Of a stretch of DNA of 49,318 nt, positions 1 through 7,509 are shown in pieces. Below the pieces are notes generated by a model. It saw only the letters and a program-made list of their open reading frames with translations. It had not been told where the DNA came from and did no database searches. Within the stretch, counting starts at the first letter, position 1. Every line of letters begins with the position of its first letter. The DNA comes from Lachnospiraceae bacterium (lineage in GTDB: Bacteria; Bacillota; Clostridia; Lachnospirales; Lachnospiraceae). The stretch is from positions 1 through 49,318 of the forward strand of contig VSND01000027.1 of assembly GCA_009774145.1 (NCBI GenBank), read 5' to 3'. The translations under genes and the position numbers were made by a program.

Positions 1-69
1 GATTGTCTGTTAAGATAATCGCTACCTAAAGGTAAACAATATTACATTTCGTTTCAAATTTATTATTTT

Positions 70-984
70 CTATACCTCATTACTTAAAATACTGATTGCT
101 ATTTCCTTTGCCTTATTTCCTGATACTACTTCTCTATTTTGCATATCATCAAGATAAATTGCAAAGTAAATTTTATTATCACTTTTTTCAATAAAGCCAA
201 CAAACCATGCTTTACCGTCAGTTCCCGAACCTGTTTTTCCATATAAAGAACCATTATCAAGTTCTGCTATATACATAATATTTTTTAATTCTTCCAAATT
301 TTCAGTACTAAAATTATTCTTACTGCCAAAAATATAGTTCAGCATAACTACTTGTTGTTTTGGAGAAATTTCTAACGATGATTCTAACCAAAATCCATTA
401 AGCTCTGGCAATGAATTAGTTTCACTTCCGTTCCATTCGGATATATCACAATTTCCATACTGTATTTCTTTCAGCATAGCATGAATATTTTCTTGACCAA
501 CCATATCTACAACTTGCCGAAAATACCATACACACGAAGTTTCAAATGCTTCTTTTAAGGTTAAATTTGAATTCCATGTGTCAATGGGGTATTTTACACC
601 ACTATATTCCATTGTGGAAGTTTGGTTTTCAAGCACATTATTTTCCAAACCTGCCAATGCAGATATAATCTTGAATGTTGACAACGGCGAAACTTGCTTT
701 TCACATTTCTCTTTGCCGTAAAGAAAATATGTGTCTGATGATTCATCATACATTACAGCACAACCGCTAATTCCTTGAAAGTAATCAGAATAATCAACAA
801 TATTATCTGTCACAATAGGTGTTTCATTTTCTTTAACGGTTTCCGTACTCTGTATACTTTGGTTTTCTTCTGTTTGCTGTTCTGCCGTAATAGCATTATC
901 CTGTTGCTGTTCACTATTCATCTTTGAACAACCTGCAAGCATAACAGATAATAGCACTATCACTATACCTTTGGCTTTTTTCAT
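70..984 (-). CDS. Class D (OXA-like) beta-lactamase, lipoprotein
   Basis: Predicted serine beta-lactamase of 304 aa that hydrolyses beta-lactams outside the membrane. All class D signatures are present and correctly spaced: STFK at 102-105 with nucleophile S102 and the lysine K105 that is carboxylated in this family, SCV at 150-152, YGN at 176-178, the FWL tryptophan at W199, KTG at 250-252 and WFVGF at 260-264. A lipobox LAGC with C19 predicts a membrane-anchored lipoprotein, followed by a Gln/Glu/Asn-rich linker to about residue 65. A strong AGGAGG lies just before the ATG. The related BlaR1 sensor domain is unlikely because the BlaR1 transmembrane and protease regions are absent. The gene is far more AT-rich than the chromosome around it and lies beside transfer-module genes, so recent acquisition is likely. 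Activity and spectrum cannot be told from sequence. Confidence 0.85.
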   Translation of the reverse strand: MKKAKGIVIVLLSVMLAGCSKMNSEQQQDNAITAEQQTEENQSIQSTETVKENETPIVTDNIVDYSDYFQGISGCAVMYDESSDTYFLYGKEKCEKQVSPLSTFKIISALAGLENNVLENQTSTMEYSGVKYPIDTWNSNLTLKEAFETSCVWYFRQVVDMVGQENIHAMLKEIQYGNCDISEWNGSETNSLPELNGFWLESSLEISPKQQVVMLNYIFGSKNNFSTENLEELKNIMYIAELDNGSLYGKTGSGTDGKAWFVGFIEKSDNKIYFAIYLDDMQNREVVSGNKAKEIAISILSNEV

Positions 985-1043
985 GTTACCTCCTCTTATA
1001 TGTCCAACTGCTATGTAACTTTTTCATATTATCATATACCCAC

Positions 1044-1346
1044 TTATATTTCTATAAAAAAATCCTTAATATTTTTTCCTTTATTTCTCTCAATCATCAT
1101 CTGCCTTGCCTGTTCCCTCTGTTCGGTGCTGACTGCCCTCGGCTTGCGGTAACTGACGTGTGACTTTGGAAAGGAATAGGTCTTAGATACCTCGTCCTGC
1201 CCTGTCAGCTTGTATGTGTCGGGAAAGTCGGCAACCAGCGTGTCAAGTTTCCGCATAACCGCCTTATCCCTTGTGTAGAGGGTGGCGGTCTGTTCTCCTG
1301 CATTGTAATTGACAACCGTTTCCTGCTCGTATCGGGAAAGTTTCAT
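1044..1346 (-). CDS. Small mobile-element protein of unknown function
   Basis: A basic, soluble 100-residue protein that I recognise only as a type common in conjugative elements of gut Firmicutes; no function is known to me. It has a Lys/Arg-rich middle (SYRKPRAVS near residues 65-72) and a helical, charged C-terminus. Its ATG overlaps the TGA of the upstream gene as ATGA, so the two are probably translationally coupled, and an AGGGGGA ribosome binding site precedes it. It is followed after about 60 bp by the beta-lactamase gene on the same strand, but base composition changes sharply between them, suggesting the beta-lactamase was added later. Confidence 0.6.
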   Translation of the reverse strand: MKLSRYEQETVVNYNAGEQTATLYTRDKAVMRKLDTLVADFPDTYKLTGQDEVSKTYSFPKSHVSYRKPRAVSTEQREQARQMMIERNKGKNIKDFFIEI

Positions 1347-1681
1347 AGTTCCATATCCCCCTTTCCTTTGCTGTGGGTTTTGTGCTGTTTTCCTTCGGCA
1401 ACTGTCGGCTGTTTTGCCTGTTCCCTTGCTTTGGCTAACCTTGTCTTTATGGAATGGTCACGCTCGGTCAGTTTCCGTCTTTTGGTGGTAGCGGTCAGTT
1501 CCGCACACGTTTTTTCTGACAGAGTATTTAATTTCTTTAAGGTGTCGCTTACTATCTGCTTTGTGTCGCTGTCTTTTATCTGCGGAAGAATAGCGGACAG
1601 ACTGGCGCACGTTTCCGCTTTGCTCCGCTCCCCAAACTGATAGATTAAATTGATTTCATCAGCGTTGAAAGGTATCTGCAT
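1343..1681 (-). CDS. Transposon-transfer assisting protein (TTRAP)-like
   Basis: A 112-residue protein whose N-terminus (FNADEINLIYQFG) and following helical segment resemble the TTRAP family of small proteins found in conjugative transposons, where a role in transfer is assumed from context. The C-terminal third is strongly basic (KRRKLTERD, then Lys-rich to the end), which would suit nucleic-acid binding. The start at 1681 is chosen because GAGGGAA lies at good spacing; the frame is open upstream to 1714 but without a binding site. It overlaps the next gene by four bases (ATGA). The family call rests on resemblance only. Confidence 0.55.
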   Translation of the reverse strand: MQIPFNADEINLIYQFGERSKAETCASLSAILPQIKDSDTKQIVSDTLKKLNTLSEKTCAELTATTKRRKLTERDHSIKTRLAKAREQAKQPTVAEGKQHKTHSKGKGDMEL

Positions 1682-1772
1682 AGTTGTTCCCTCGCATAAG
1701 CGTTCCATACCCACGCACTTAGCCTGACATTACAATTTTTTCTAAAAGGCTGAAATCCTGTTTGAAAGGCGT

Positions 1773-1806
1773 AAAAAAGAGCGTTTCGATTATTTCCGAA
1801 ACGCTC
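1773..1806 (-). terminator. Rho-independent terminator downstream of hemZ
   Basis: A perfect 10 bp stem (GAGCGTTTCG with CGAAACGCTC) with an 8-base loop, followed on the minus strand by six T residues. It lies about 180 bp past the hemZ stop and before the mobile-element genes, so it would stop hemZ transcription or insulate the element from chromosomal read-through. Confidence 0.75.
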
Positions 1807-1834
1807 CTTAGGAATCTGTGGATTTACACTGATT

Positions 1835-1936
1835 TTGTTGGACTTCGAGATGAAAATTGCATTATTGCGTATTATGATGTACCAACGCAAAAAATTTTGT
1901 TGGACATTTGTTGGACTTCCGGTGTCTTTGTTGTAC
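1835..1936. repeat. Clustered TTGTTGGAC direct repeats
   Basis: The nine-mer TTGTTGGAC occurs at 1835-1843, 1897-1905 and 1908-1916, with a variant TTGTTGTAC at 1928-1936. The first and third copies extend to TTGTTGGACTT. The tract from 1682 to 1983 holds no gene apart from the hairpin at 1773-1806. Clusters like this are typical of arm-type binding sites for tyrosine integrases at element ends; that role is inferred from position between element genes and hemZ. Confidence 0.4.
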
Positions 1937-1983
1937 CTGAAATCCGCATCCTACTCAACAATTTTTGTCCGAATTTTGAATTG

Positions 1984-3429
1984 TTAATCTTCTAATAACA
2001 CACGTTTTCTTTCTATCATTTCCCCGATTCTCTCGATATATTGGGAAACATCCTTGACGTTCTCACTCCGCTCAATGCGCCCGTCCGAGTACACCCGTTT
2101 TGATACGCTCCCCGCACCGCAGGCGACTATGGTCTGTTTCTCCTCCATCATAAGAATATTATAAATCCCGGCTTTGCCCTCCTTCGCATACCCGACATTT
2201 TCAAAATTTCCCGCCATATTTTTCTGGCGGTACAGATAATAAGGGGACAGTCCCATTTCGGCACAGTACCGCGCAGTCATATCCATGATCTGCGTGTTGT
2301 TTTCCAGACCCATCTCCTCATACGCCTCTTTCAAGAGGTTCAGTCTCGCCGCCCGTTTGATCGCCAGCGAATGAATGGTCACGCTGTCCGGAGCCAGCGC
2401 CCTGATCTCCTGCATGGTATGTTCCACATCCTCATATCCCTCCCCCGGCAGCCCGATGATAAGGTCCATATTGATATGAGAAAATCCCATCCTCTTTGCC
2501 AGTGCAAAGGCTTCCCTGGTCTGAGCCACCGTATGATGCCTGCCGATGATCCGCAGCGTCTCGTCTTTCATGGTCTGCGGGTTAATGGAGATCCGGTCAA
2601 TCCCATGGTCCAGAAGTACCTGAAGCTTTTCTTCTGTAATGCTGTCCGGACGGCCTGCCTCCACCGTGTATTCCTGCAGATGTTCCGTATCAAAAAGCGT
2701 CTGTATCTTGCAGAGCAACCGGTTCATCCGCTCAGGATTCAGTGTTGTGGGAGTCCCTCCGCCGATGTAGACGGTGTTCAGCTTTTTCTGCCGAAACATG
2801 TCCGCCGCCTCGTCAAGTTCCTGAAAAAGCGCTTCCAGATACTCATCCATCCGCTTCTCCCACAAAGACAGAGGATAAGACGTAAAAGAACAGTACAGGC
2901 AGGTGCTGGGACAGAAGGGAATCCCGATATACAGGCTGTACCCGTCCTCATAGTCTATATTTCTCAGCACATACCGCTCCCGATTGGCGATCATGACACT
3001 TAAAGCCGCCTTCTCTCTGCTGGCCATATACATGTCCCGCATGAAGGCCGCCGCCTCTGCATTGGTCTTTCCTTCCTCCAGAAGCTGCATGACAATCTTC
3101 ACCGGACGGATCCCTGTCAGGCTTCCCCAGGGCAGGTTCTGTCCCGTATAGCCGGAAAGGATTCCGTAAATCAGCCGTTTCAGGTGATTCTTTGTCTCCT
3201 TCCGATCCGCATAGTCAATCTCATGGGTCCTTTTTCCTTTTGATTCCTTTTCTTCAAAAAATTCTGCCTGTACCAGGCTGTCCGTGAATTCCACCGCCAT
3301 ACAGAGTCTGGTGTCTTCTCTAAACTCCTCCTGCATCCGGACCGACACATCCTCCCGCGGAAAAAATGCCTTTACCAGCGAGTGAATATCATATTCAAAA
3401 CCCGGCCTGTTTACAATTACTTCTATCAT
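1984..3429 (-). CDS. hemZ: Coproporphyrinogen dehydrogenase-like radical SAM protein HemZ
   Basis: Radical SAM enzyme of 481 aa in the HemZ branch of oxygen-independent coproporphyrinogen oxidases, a cytoplasmic [4Fe-4S] protein. The CxxxCxxC cluster motif reads CPSTCLYC with C173, C177 and C180, preceded by the typical YIGIPF strand, and GGGTPTTL follows for SAM binding. The first 170 residues form the HemZ-specific N-terminal extension. The start at 3429 is chosen because translation from there begins MIEVIVNRPGFEYDIHSL, usual for HemZ, with GGAAGGAAAG upstream; the frame stays open to 3543 without support. Many Clostridia keep hemZ without a full haem pathway, so its true substrate here is uncertain. 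The separate hemW homologue lies at 42340-43473. Confidence 0.88.
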   Translation of the reverse strand: MIEVIVNRPGFEYDIHSLVKAFFPREDVSVRMQEEFREDTRLCMAVEFTDSLVQAEFFEEKESKGKRTHEIDYADRKETKNHLKRLIYGILSGYTGQNLPWGSLTGIRPVKIVMQLLEEGKTNAEAAAFMRDMYMASREKAALSVMIANRERYVLRNIDYEDGYSLYIGIPFCPSTCLYCSFTSYPLSLWEKRMDEYLEALFQELDEAADMFRQKKLNTVYIGGGTPTTLNPERMNRLLCKIQTLFDTEHLQEYTVEAGRPDSITEEKLQVLLDHGIDRISINPQTMKDETLRIIGRHHTVAQTREAFALAKRMGFSHINMDLIIGLPGEGYEDVEHTMQEIRALAPDSVTIHSLAIKRAARLNLLKEAYEEMGLENNTQIMDMTARYCAEMGLSPYYLYRQKNMAGNFENVGYAKEGKAGIYNILMMEEKQTIVACGAGSVSKRVYSDGRIERSENVKDVSQYIERIGEMIERKRVLLED

Positions 3430-3748
3430 TGCTGTATATCTTTCCTTCCATATTGGTATCCCATCATCGCTCATCATGTATTTTAACACTGTTTCTGGAA
3501 AATAAAAAGGAATATCAGACCGGACTTGGGGACTGGCCCACATATACTTTTATAGCTTTCCCTGCCGTTTCTCCTGTCCGTTCTAATGCTTTTATAAAAT
3601 TCCCCACATCCTGTATCTTCCGCCGCTTGTCGTATACACAGATAATCAGTCTTAAATATTGATAAAAATATCCGTCTTCTCCCAATTCCCTGCACAGTCA
3701 GTTATCATTATGGTCTTTTTTACACCCTGATTGCACCTGCAACCGTTT
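3430..3748. other. Intergenic region between the MBL gene and hemZ
   Basis: No convincing gene. On the minus strand an open frame of 56 codons runs from a TTG at 3685 to a TGA at 3515 (it contains YDKRRKIQDVGNFIKALERT). It looks protein-like but has no clear ribosome binding site and I do not recognise it. It could be a small gene, a remnant, or chance. Confidence 0.3.
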
Positions 3749-3787
3749 AAAAACCGGAAAACTGATGCCTTCAGATTTCCGGTTTTT
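3749..3787 (-). terminator. Rho-independent terminator after the MBL gene
   Basis: A perfect 12 bp stem (AAAAACCGGAAA with TTTCCGGTTTTT) with a 15-base loop lies 41 bp past the stop of the MBL-fold gene. The stem ends in T residues on both strands, so it can act in either direction; in context it ends the rel-MBL transcript before hemZ. Confidence 0.85.
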
Positions 3788-3828
3788 CTCTGTTTTGCCG
3801 TATTTTCTCATAAGATCAGGAAGTTCGG

Positions 3829-4464
3829 TCACCCCACAAACGGATTATACTTTTTCTCATAAGCAATCGACGTCTCTTCCCCGTGCCCCGGATACACTTT
3901 CGCAGTATCCGGCAGCAGGAACAGCTTTTCCTTTACTGACCGTATCAGCTGCGACATGCTGCCGCCCGGAAAATCACTGCGCCCCACAGAACCCTGAAAC
4001 AGCGTATCCCCGGCAAATACACATCCTGCTTCTTCACAATAATAACAGCAGCCTCCGGGCGTGTGCCCCGGCGTGTGAAGTACCTTCAGCCGAATTCCCG
4101 ACAGGGTAAGTTCCTGCCCGTCTTTTACATATTCGTCCGCCTCCATTGTAATAGTCCGGCGCTGAATAAAGACCGACAGATTCGTCTTGCCGTTCTTCAG
4201 CATGGGCGCTTCCTCTTCCAGTGCATAGACCGGCGCTTTTGTCAGGCGCTTCAGCTCCTCTGCCCCGCCCATATGATCCGCATGACCATGGGTCAGCAGG
4301 ATGAAGGTGATCTTCCATCCCTTCTGATCTGCATATGCCAGAATCTGCTCCGCCTCGTCTCCCGGATCAAATACCAGCGCTTCTTTCATATCCTCATTGG
4401 CCAGAAACCAGCAGTTCACTGCCAGATCCCCCACCGTCAAAGAGGCTGTGCTCAGACGTGCCAT
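3829..4464 (-). CDS. MBL-fold metallohydrolase (glyoxalase II-like)
   Basis: A 211-aa metallo-beta-lactamase-fold hydrolase, probably a cytoplasmic thioesterase of the hydroxyacylglutathione-hydrolase-like group. The metal ligands are visible: THGHADH (HxHxDH), a later HTPGHTPGG histidine, AGDTLF aspartate and a final PGHGEET histidine. The C-terminal substrate domain of true glyoxalase II is missing, as usual for these short bacterial versions, so the substrate is unknown. Start 4464 is supported by AAGGAG nine bases upstream; the frame is open to 4521. It lies 60 bp downstream of rel on the same strand, the rel-MBL order seen in many Clostridia, and ends at a strong terminator. Confidence 0.85.
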   Translation of the reverse strand: MARLSTASLTVGDLAVNCWFLANEDMKEALVFDPGDEAEQILAYADQKGWKITFILLTHGHADHMGGAEELKRLTKAPVYALEEEAPMLKNGKTNLSVFIQRRTITMEADEYVKDGQELTLSGIRLKVLHTPGHTPGGCCYYCEEAGCVFAGDTLFQGSVGRSDFPGGSMSQLIRSVKEKLFLLPDTAKVYPGHGEETSIAYEKKYNPFVG

Positions 4465-4524
4465 AGTGCCCGCTCCTTCCTGTTCTCTTTTTGTGCCGGC
4501 AGCTTCTGCCGCCATACACACCGG

Positions 4525-6834
4525 TCAGCTGGTGGAACGCTCCACATCCAGAACGCTCTCCACCTGACGGATTTTATCCACGATCCTGCCAAGTTCTTCC
4601 ACGCCTGCAATATCAAAACTTACGATAACCGTAGCAGTCCCCTGCCTGCTGGTCCGCACATTCATGGAGATCACGTCAATGTTTCGCTCGCTCAGCACTT
4701 TGGAGATGTCGACCAGCAGCCCGACCCGGTTGTTGCCGTAGATCTTGATCTCGGTCGTATATTTCTCACCGGTGTGCGTCTGGGCTCCTCCCTGCCACTC
4801 CGCGTCGATCAGCCGCTCCCGCTCGGATTCGGCCAGATGCAGCATATTGACGCAGTCGGTCCGGTGGATCGTCACGCCCCGGCCTCTGGTCACAAACCCG
4901 ACGATCTCATCGCCCGGCACCGGATTGCAGCATCTGGAAAAACGGACCGCCACGTCGTCGATTCCCTTGACGATGATCCCGCTTCCGGATTTGGCGATCC
5001 GAATTTTTTTCTCCCGGCTGTCGCCGGCATTTTCTATGATCTTCGCATCCGTAACCGCCTTCTTCTTTTCCTTCTCATATTCTTCCACCAGCCGGTTGAC
5101 AACCTGGCCTTCCTTCAGACCGCCGTGACCTACGGCGGCCATGACCGAATCCCAGTCCCGGAACCCGTATTTGCGCAGAACGCTCTCCTGATATTCCGGT
5201 TTCACGATCTGCTGCATCTGGATGCCCTTCATCTTGCAGTACTGGGCAACCAGATCCTTTCCCTTGATGATATTGCTCTCTTTAAACTCCGTCTTAAACC
5301 ACTGGTTGATCTTGTTTTTTGCCTGCGTGGTCTTCACCACGTTCAGCCAGTCCCGGCTGGGACCCTTGGAATTCTGAGAGGTGATGATCTCGATCCGGTC
5401 GCCGTTGTGGATCATATAGTCGATGGGAACCAGCTTCCCGTTCACTCTGGCTCCGATCATCTTGTTGCCCACCGCGCTGTGGATGCTGTATGCAAAGTCA
5501 ATGGGATTGGAACCTCTGCGCAGCGTCTTCACATCGCCGCCCGGCGTAAAACAGTACACCGTATCTGAGAACAGATCCAGGTCGCTCTTCAGCAGATTCA
5601 TGAATTCCCGGTTGTCGGATTCATCCTGCTGCCACTCCAGGATCTGCCGAAGCCAGGTCAGCTTTGCTTCTGCGCTGTCCTTTCCCTCCATATTCTGCTG
5701 GATGCTGCCTCCGCTCTCCTTGTATTTCCAGTGAGCGGCAATGCCGTACTCCGCCGTCCGATGCATCTCCCAGGTCCGGATCTGGATCTCAAAAGGCGTT
5801 CCCTTCGGACCGATCAGCGTCGTATGAAGAGACTGGTACATGTTGGGCTTCGGCATGGCAATATAATCTTTAAAACGGCCCGGTATGGGCTTATACATCT
5901 CGTGAATGACGCCCAGCGCCGCATAACAGTCCTTCACGGACTCCACCAGGATCCGCACGGCAAACAGATCATAGATCTGATCCAGCGTCTTGTCCTGATT
6001 CACCATCTTTTTATAAATGCTGAAGAAATGCTTGACCCGCCCCTTTACATCCGCCTCGATGCTGGCGTTCTCCATGTGCTGGCGGACTTCCGCCACGATG
6101 TTCTGCACATACTTTTCACGGACGCTTTTCTTGTCGGAGATCTGTGCCACCAGGTCATAGTATACTTCCGGCTCCAGATACTTCAGCGCCAGGTCGTCCA
6201 GTTCGATCTTCACCTTGGCAATCCCCAGCCGCTGAGCAATGGGCGCATAGATGTCCATGGTCTCCCTTGCTTTCTCCCGCTGCTTCTCCGGACGCATGTA
6301 TTTCAGCGTCCTCATATTGTGCAGCCGGTCCGCCAGTTTGATCAGGATCACACGGATGTCCTTTGCCATGGCAAGAAACATCTTTCTTAAATTCTCCGCC
6401 TGCTCATCCACCTTGTCCGCCGAATAACTCAGCTGTCCCAGCTTGGTGACGCCGTCCACCAGAAGCGCCACCTCTTCCCCGAACAGCTTTGTCACATCTT
6501 CGGTGGTCATGGGGGTATCCTCCACCACATCATGCAGAAGACCGGCAACGATGCTCTCCTTATCCAGCTCCAGGTCCGCAAGTATGATCGCCACGCAGAT
6601 CGGATGAATGATATAAGGTTCGCCGGATTTGCGGACCTGGTCCTTATGAGCATCCATGGCAATCTGAAATGCTTTTTCGATCATGGAAATGTCTGCAGAC
6701 GGATGATATCTTGCCACGCTTACGATCAGTTCCTGATACAGATGTTCAGGACTGGTAAAATCTTCCATTACTTTGATATTTCTCTCATCCTTGCGGATCT
6801 CTTTCGCTGCTGTCATGTTCATCACCGTTTCCAT
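4525..6834 (-). CDS. relA: Bifunctional (p)ppGpp synthetase/hydrolase
   Basis: Long Rel/SpoT-type enzyme of about 769 aa that makes and degrades (p)ppGpp in the stringent response. Domains in order: HD hydrolase (HD pair in GLLHDVVEDT near residue 101, so hydrolase-competent), synthetase with RFKDYIAMPKPNMYQSLHT near 340, TGS domain (CFTPGGDVKTL), the Cys-containing middle region (RFSRCCNPVPGDEIVGFVT) and a C-terminal ACT domain. The start is uncertain: the frame opens at a TTG (6888) overlapping apt by 19 bases; ATG codons at 6834, 6822, 6816 and 6768 are all possible and none has a strong ribosome binding site. Close packing with apt and recJ suggests one operon. Confidence 0.92.
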   Translation of the reverse strand: METVMNMTAAKEIRKDERNIKVMEDFTSPEHLYQELIVSVARYHPSADISMIEKAFQIAMDAHKDQVRKSGEPYIIHPICVAIILADLELDKESIVAGLLHDVVEDTPMTTEDVTKLFGEEVALLVDGVTKLGQLSYSADKVDEQAENLRKMFLAMAKDIRVILIKLADRLHNMRTLKYMRPEKQREKARETMDIYAPIAQRLGIAKVKIELDDLALKYLEPEVYYDLVAQISDKKSVREKYVQNIVAEVRQHMENASIEADVKGRVKHFFSIYKKMVNQDKTLDQIYDLFAVRILVESVKDCYAALGVIHEMYKPIPGRFKDYIAMPKPNMYQSLHTTLIGPKGTPFEIQIRTWEMHRTAEYGIAAHWKYKESGGSIQQNMEGKDSAEAKLTWLRQILEWQQDESDNREFMNLLKSDLDLFSDTVYCFTPGGDVKTLRRGSNPIDFAYSIHSAVGNKMIGARVNGKLVPIDYMIHNGDRIEIITSQNSKGPSRDWLNVVKTTQAKNKINQWFKTEFKESNIIKGKDLVAQYCKMKGIQMQQIVKPEYQESVLRKYGFRDWDSVMAAVGHGGLKEGQVVNRLVEEYEKEKKKAVTDAKIIENAGDSREKKIRIAKSGSGIIVKGIDDVAVRFSRCCNPVPGDEIVGFVTRGRGVTIHRTDCVNMLHLAESERERLIDAEWQGGAQTHTGEKYTTEIKIYGNNRVGLLVDISKVLSERNIDVISMNVRTSRQGTATVIVSFDIAGVEELGRIVDKIRQVESVLDVERSTS

Positions 6835-6869
6835 CAGGTTTCTGTTTTTCCGGATCTGGTTCCGGAACT

Positions 6870-7394
6870 CTACTTTCCTTTGTAACAAATGACGCTGTCC
6901 ACGTCATATTTTTTCAGCCTGTCTCTGCCCTTCAGACCTGCAAGCTCCATCAGAAATACCATCTTCACCACTTCACCGCCCAGAAGTTCCACCAGTTTCG
7001 CCGCCGCCTCGATGGTCCCGCCTGTGGCGATCAGATCGTCGATCAGCACCACCTTCTGCCCCGGCCTGATGGAATCTCTGTGCATCTCGATCTCTGCGCT
7101 TCCATATTCCAGCTCATACTCCATGGATACGGTCTCCCGCGGAAGCTTTCCCTTCTTGCGCACCAGCACAAAGGGCTTTCCAAGATTGTACGCCACCGGC
7201 ATGCCGAAGATAAATCCTCTGGACTCCGTTCCGGCGATCACGTCGAACTCAATCCCTGCCAGCTTCTCCTGGATCCCGTCAATGGCAAGCTTCAGTCCTT
7301 CTGCATCCTGCAGAACCGAAGTCACGTCCCGGAAAATGATCCCCGGCTCCGGAAAATCCGGAATGCTCACTACATAATCTTCTACTTTCTTCAT
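6870..7394 (-). CDS. apt: Adenine phosphoribosyltransferase
   Basis: Purine salvage enzyme of 174 aa that joins adenine and PRPP to give AMP. The PRPP-binding motif VVLIDDLIATGGT is near residues 116-128, and the family signatures IPDFPEPGIIFRDVT at the N-terminus and IAGTESRGFIFG near residue 55 are present. Length is typical. AAAGGAG lies nine bases before the ATG. It sits between recJ and rel on the same strand; the recJ-apt-rel order is a widespread Firmicutes arrangement, possibly linking purine supply to (p)ppGpp metabolism. Confidence 0.95.
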   Translation of the reverse strand: MKKVEDYVVSIPDFPEPGIIFRDVTSVLQDAEGLKLAIDGIQEKLAGIEFDVIAGTESRGFIFGMPVAYNLGKPFVLVRKKGKLPRETVSMEYELEYGSAEIEMHRDSIRPGQKVVLIDDLIATGGTIEAAAKLVELLGGEVVKMVFLMELAGLKGRDRLKKYDVDSVICYKGK

Positions 7395-7509
7395 CCGTAT
7401 TCACTCCTTTTGTTCTATATATGTATTTCCATGCGGAAAGCCTGCGCCCCGCACGTTCGACAGCCTCACAAGGCTAACTATAACACAAAACTGCATACTT
7501 CGCAATCAG

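Larger units (their letters stand above)
1..1983. mobile_element. End of an integrated mobile element (putative ICE/transposon module) carrying a beta-lactamase
   Basis: The stretch from the window edge to just after hemZ differs from the rest: the first 1 kb is clearly AT-rich, it carries an antibiotic-resistance type gene, and next to it sit two small genes, one of which resembles transposon-transfer assisting proteins. Between these genes and hemZ lies a gene-free 300 bp tract with short direct repeats that look like integrase arm sites. No integrase is visible, so it would lie left of the window. The outer border is inferred to fall between about 1830 and 1983; no target duplication can be seen. 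The element could equally be a larger ICE of which only one end is here. Confidence 0.5.

Noticed and set aside
70..984. Reading the beta-lactamase as a BlaR1 sensor fragment
   Set aside because: The protein has its own lipobox and start with a strong ribosome binding site and lacks the BlaR1 membrane protease part.
1762..1995. Plus-strand open frame of 77 codons across the hemZ-element junction
   Set aside because: It spans the terminator hairpin and the repeats, has no ribosome binding site and resembles nothing.
4063..5568. Long plus-strand open frame (501 codons) opposite rel and the MBL gene
   Set aside because: It lies wholly antisense to rel and the MBL gene, whose motifs are unambiguous, is rich in His/Arg/Leu as expected from antisense codons, and has no ribosome binding site.
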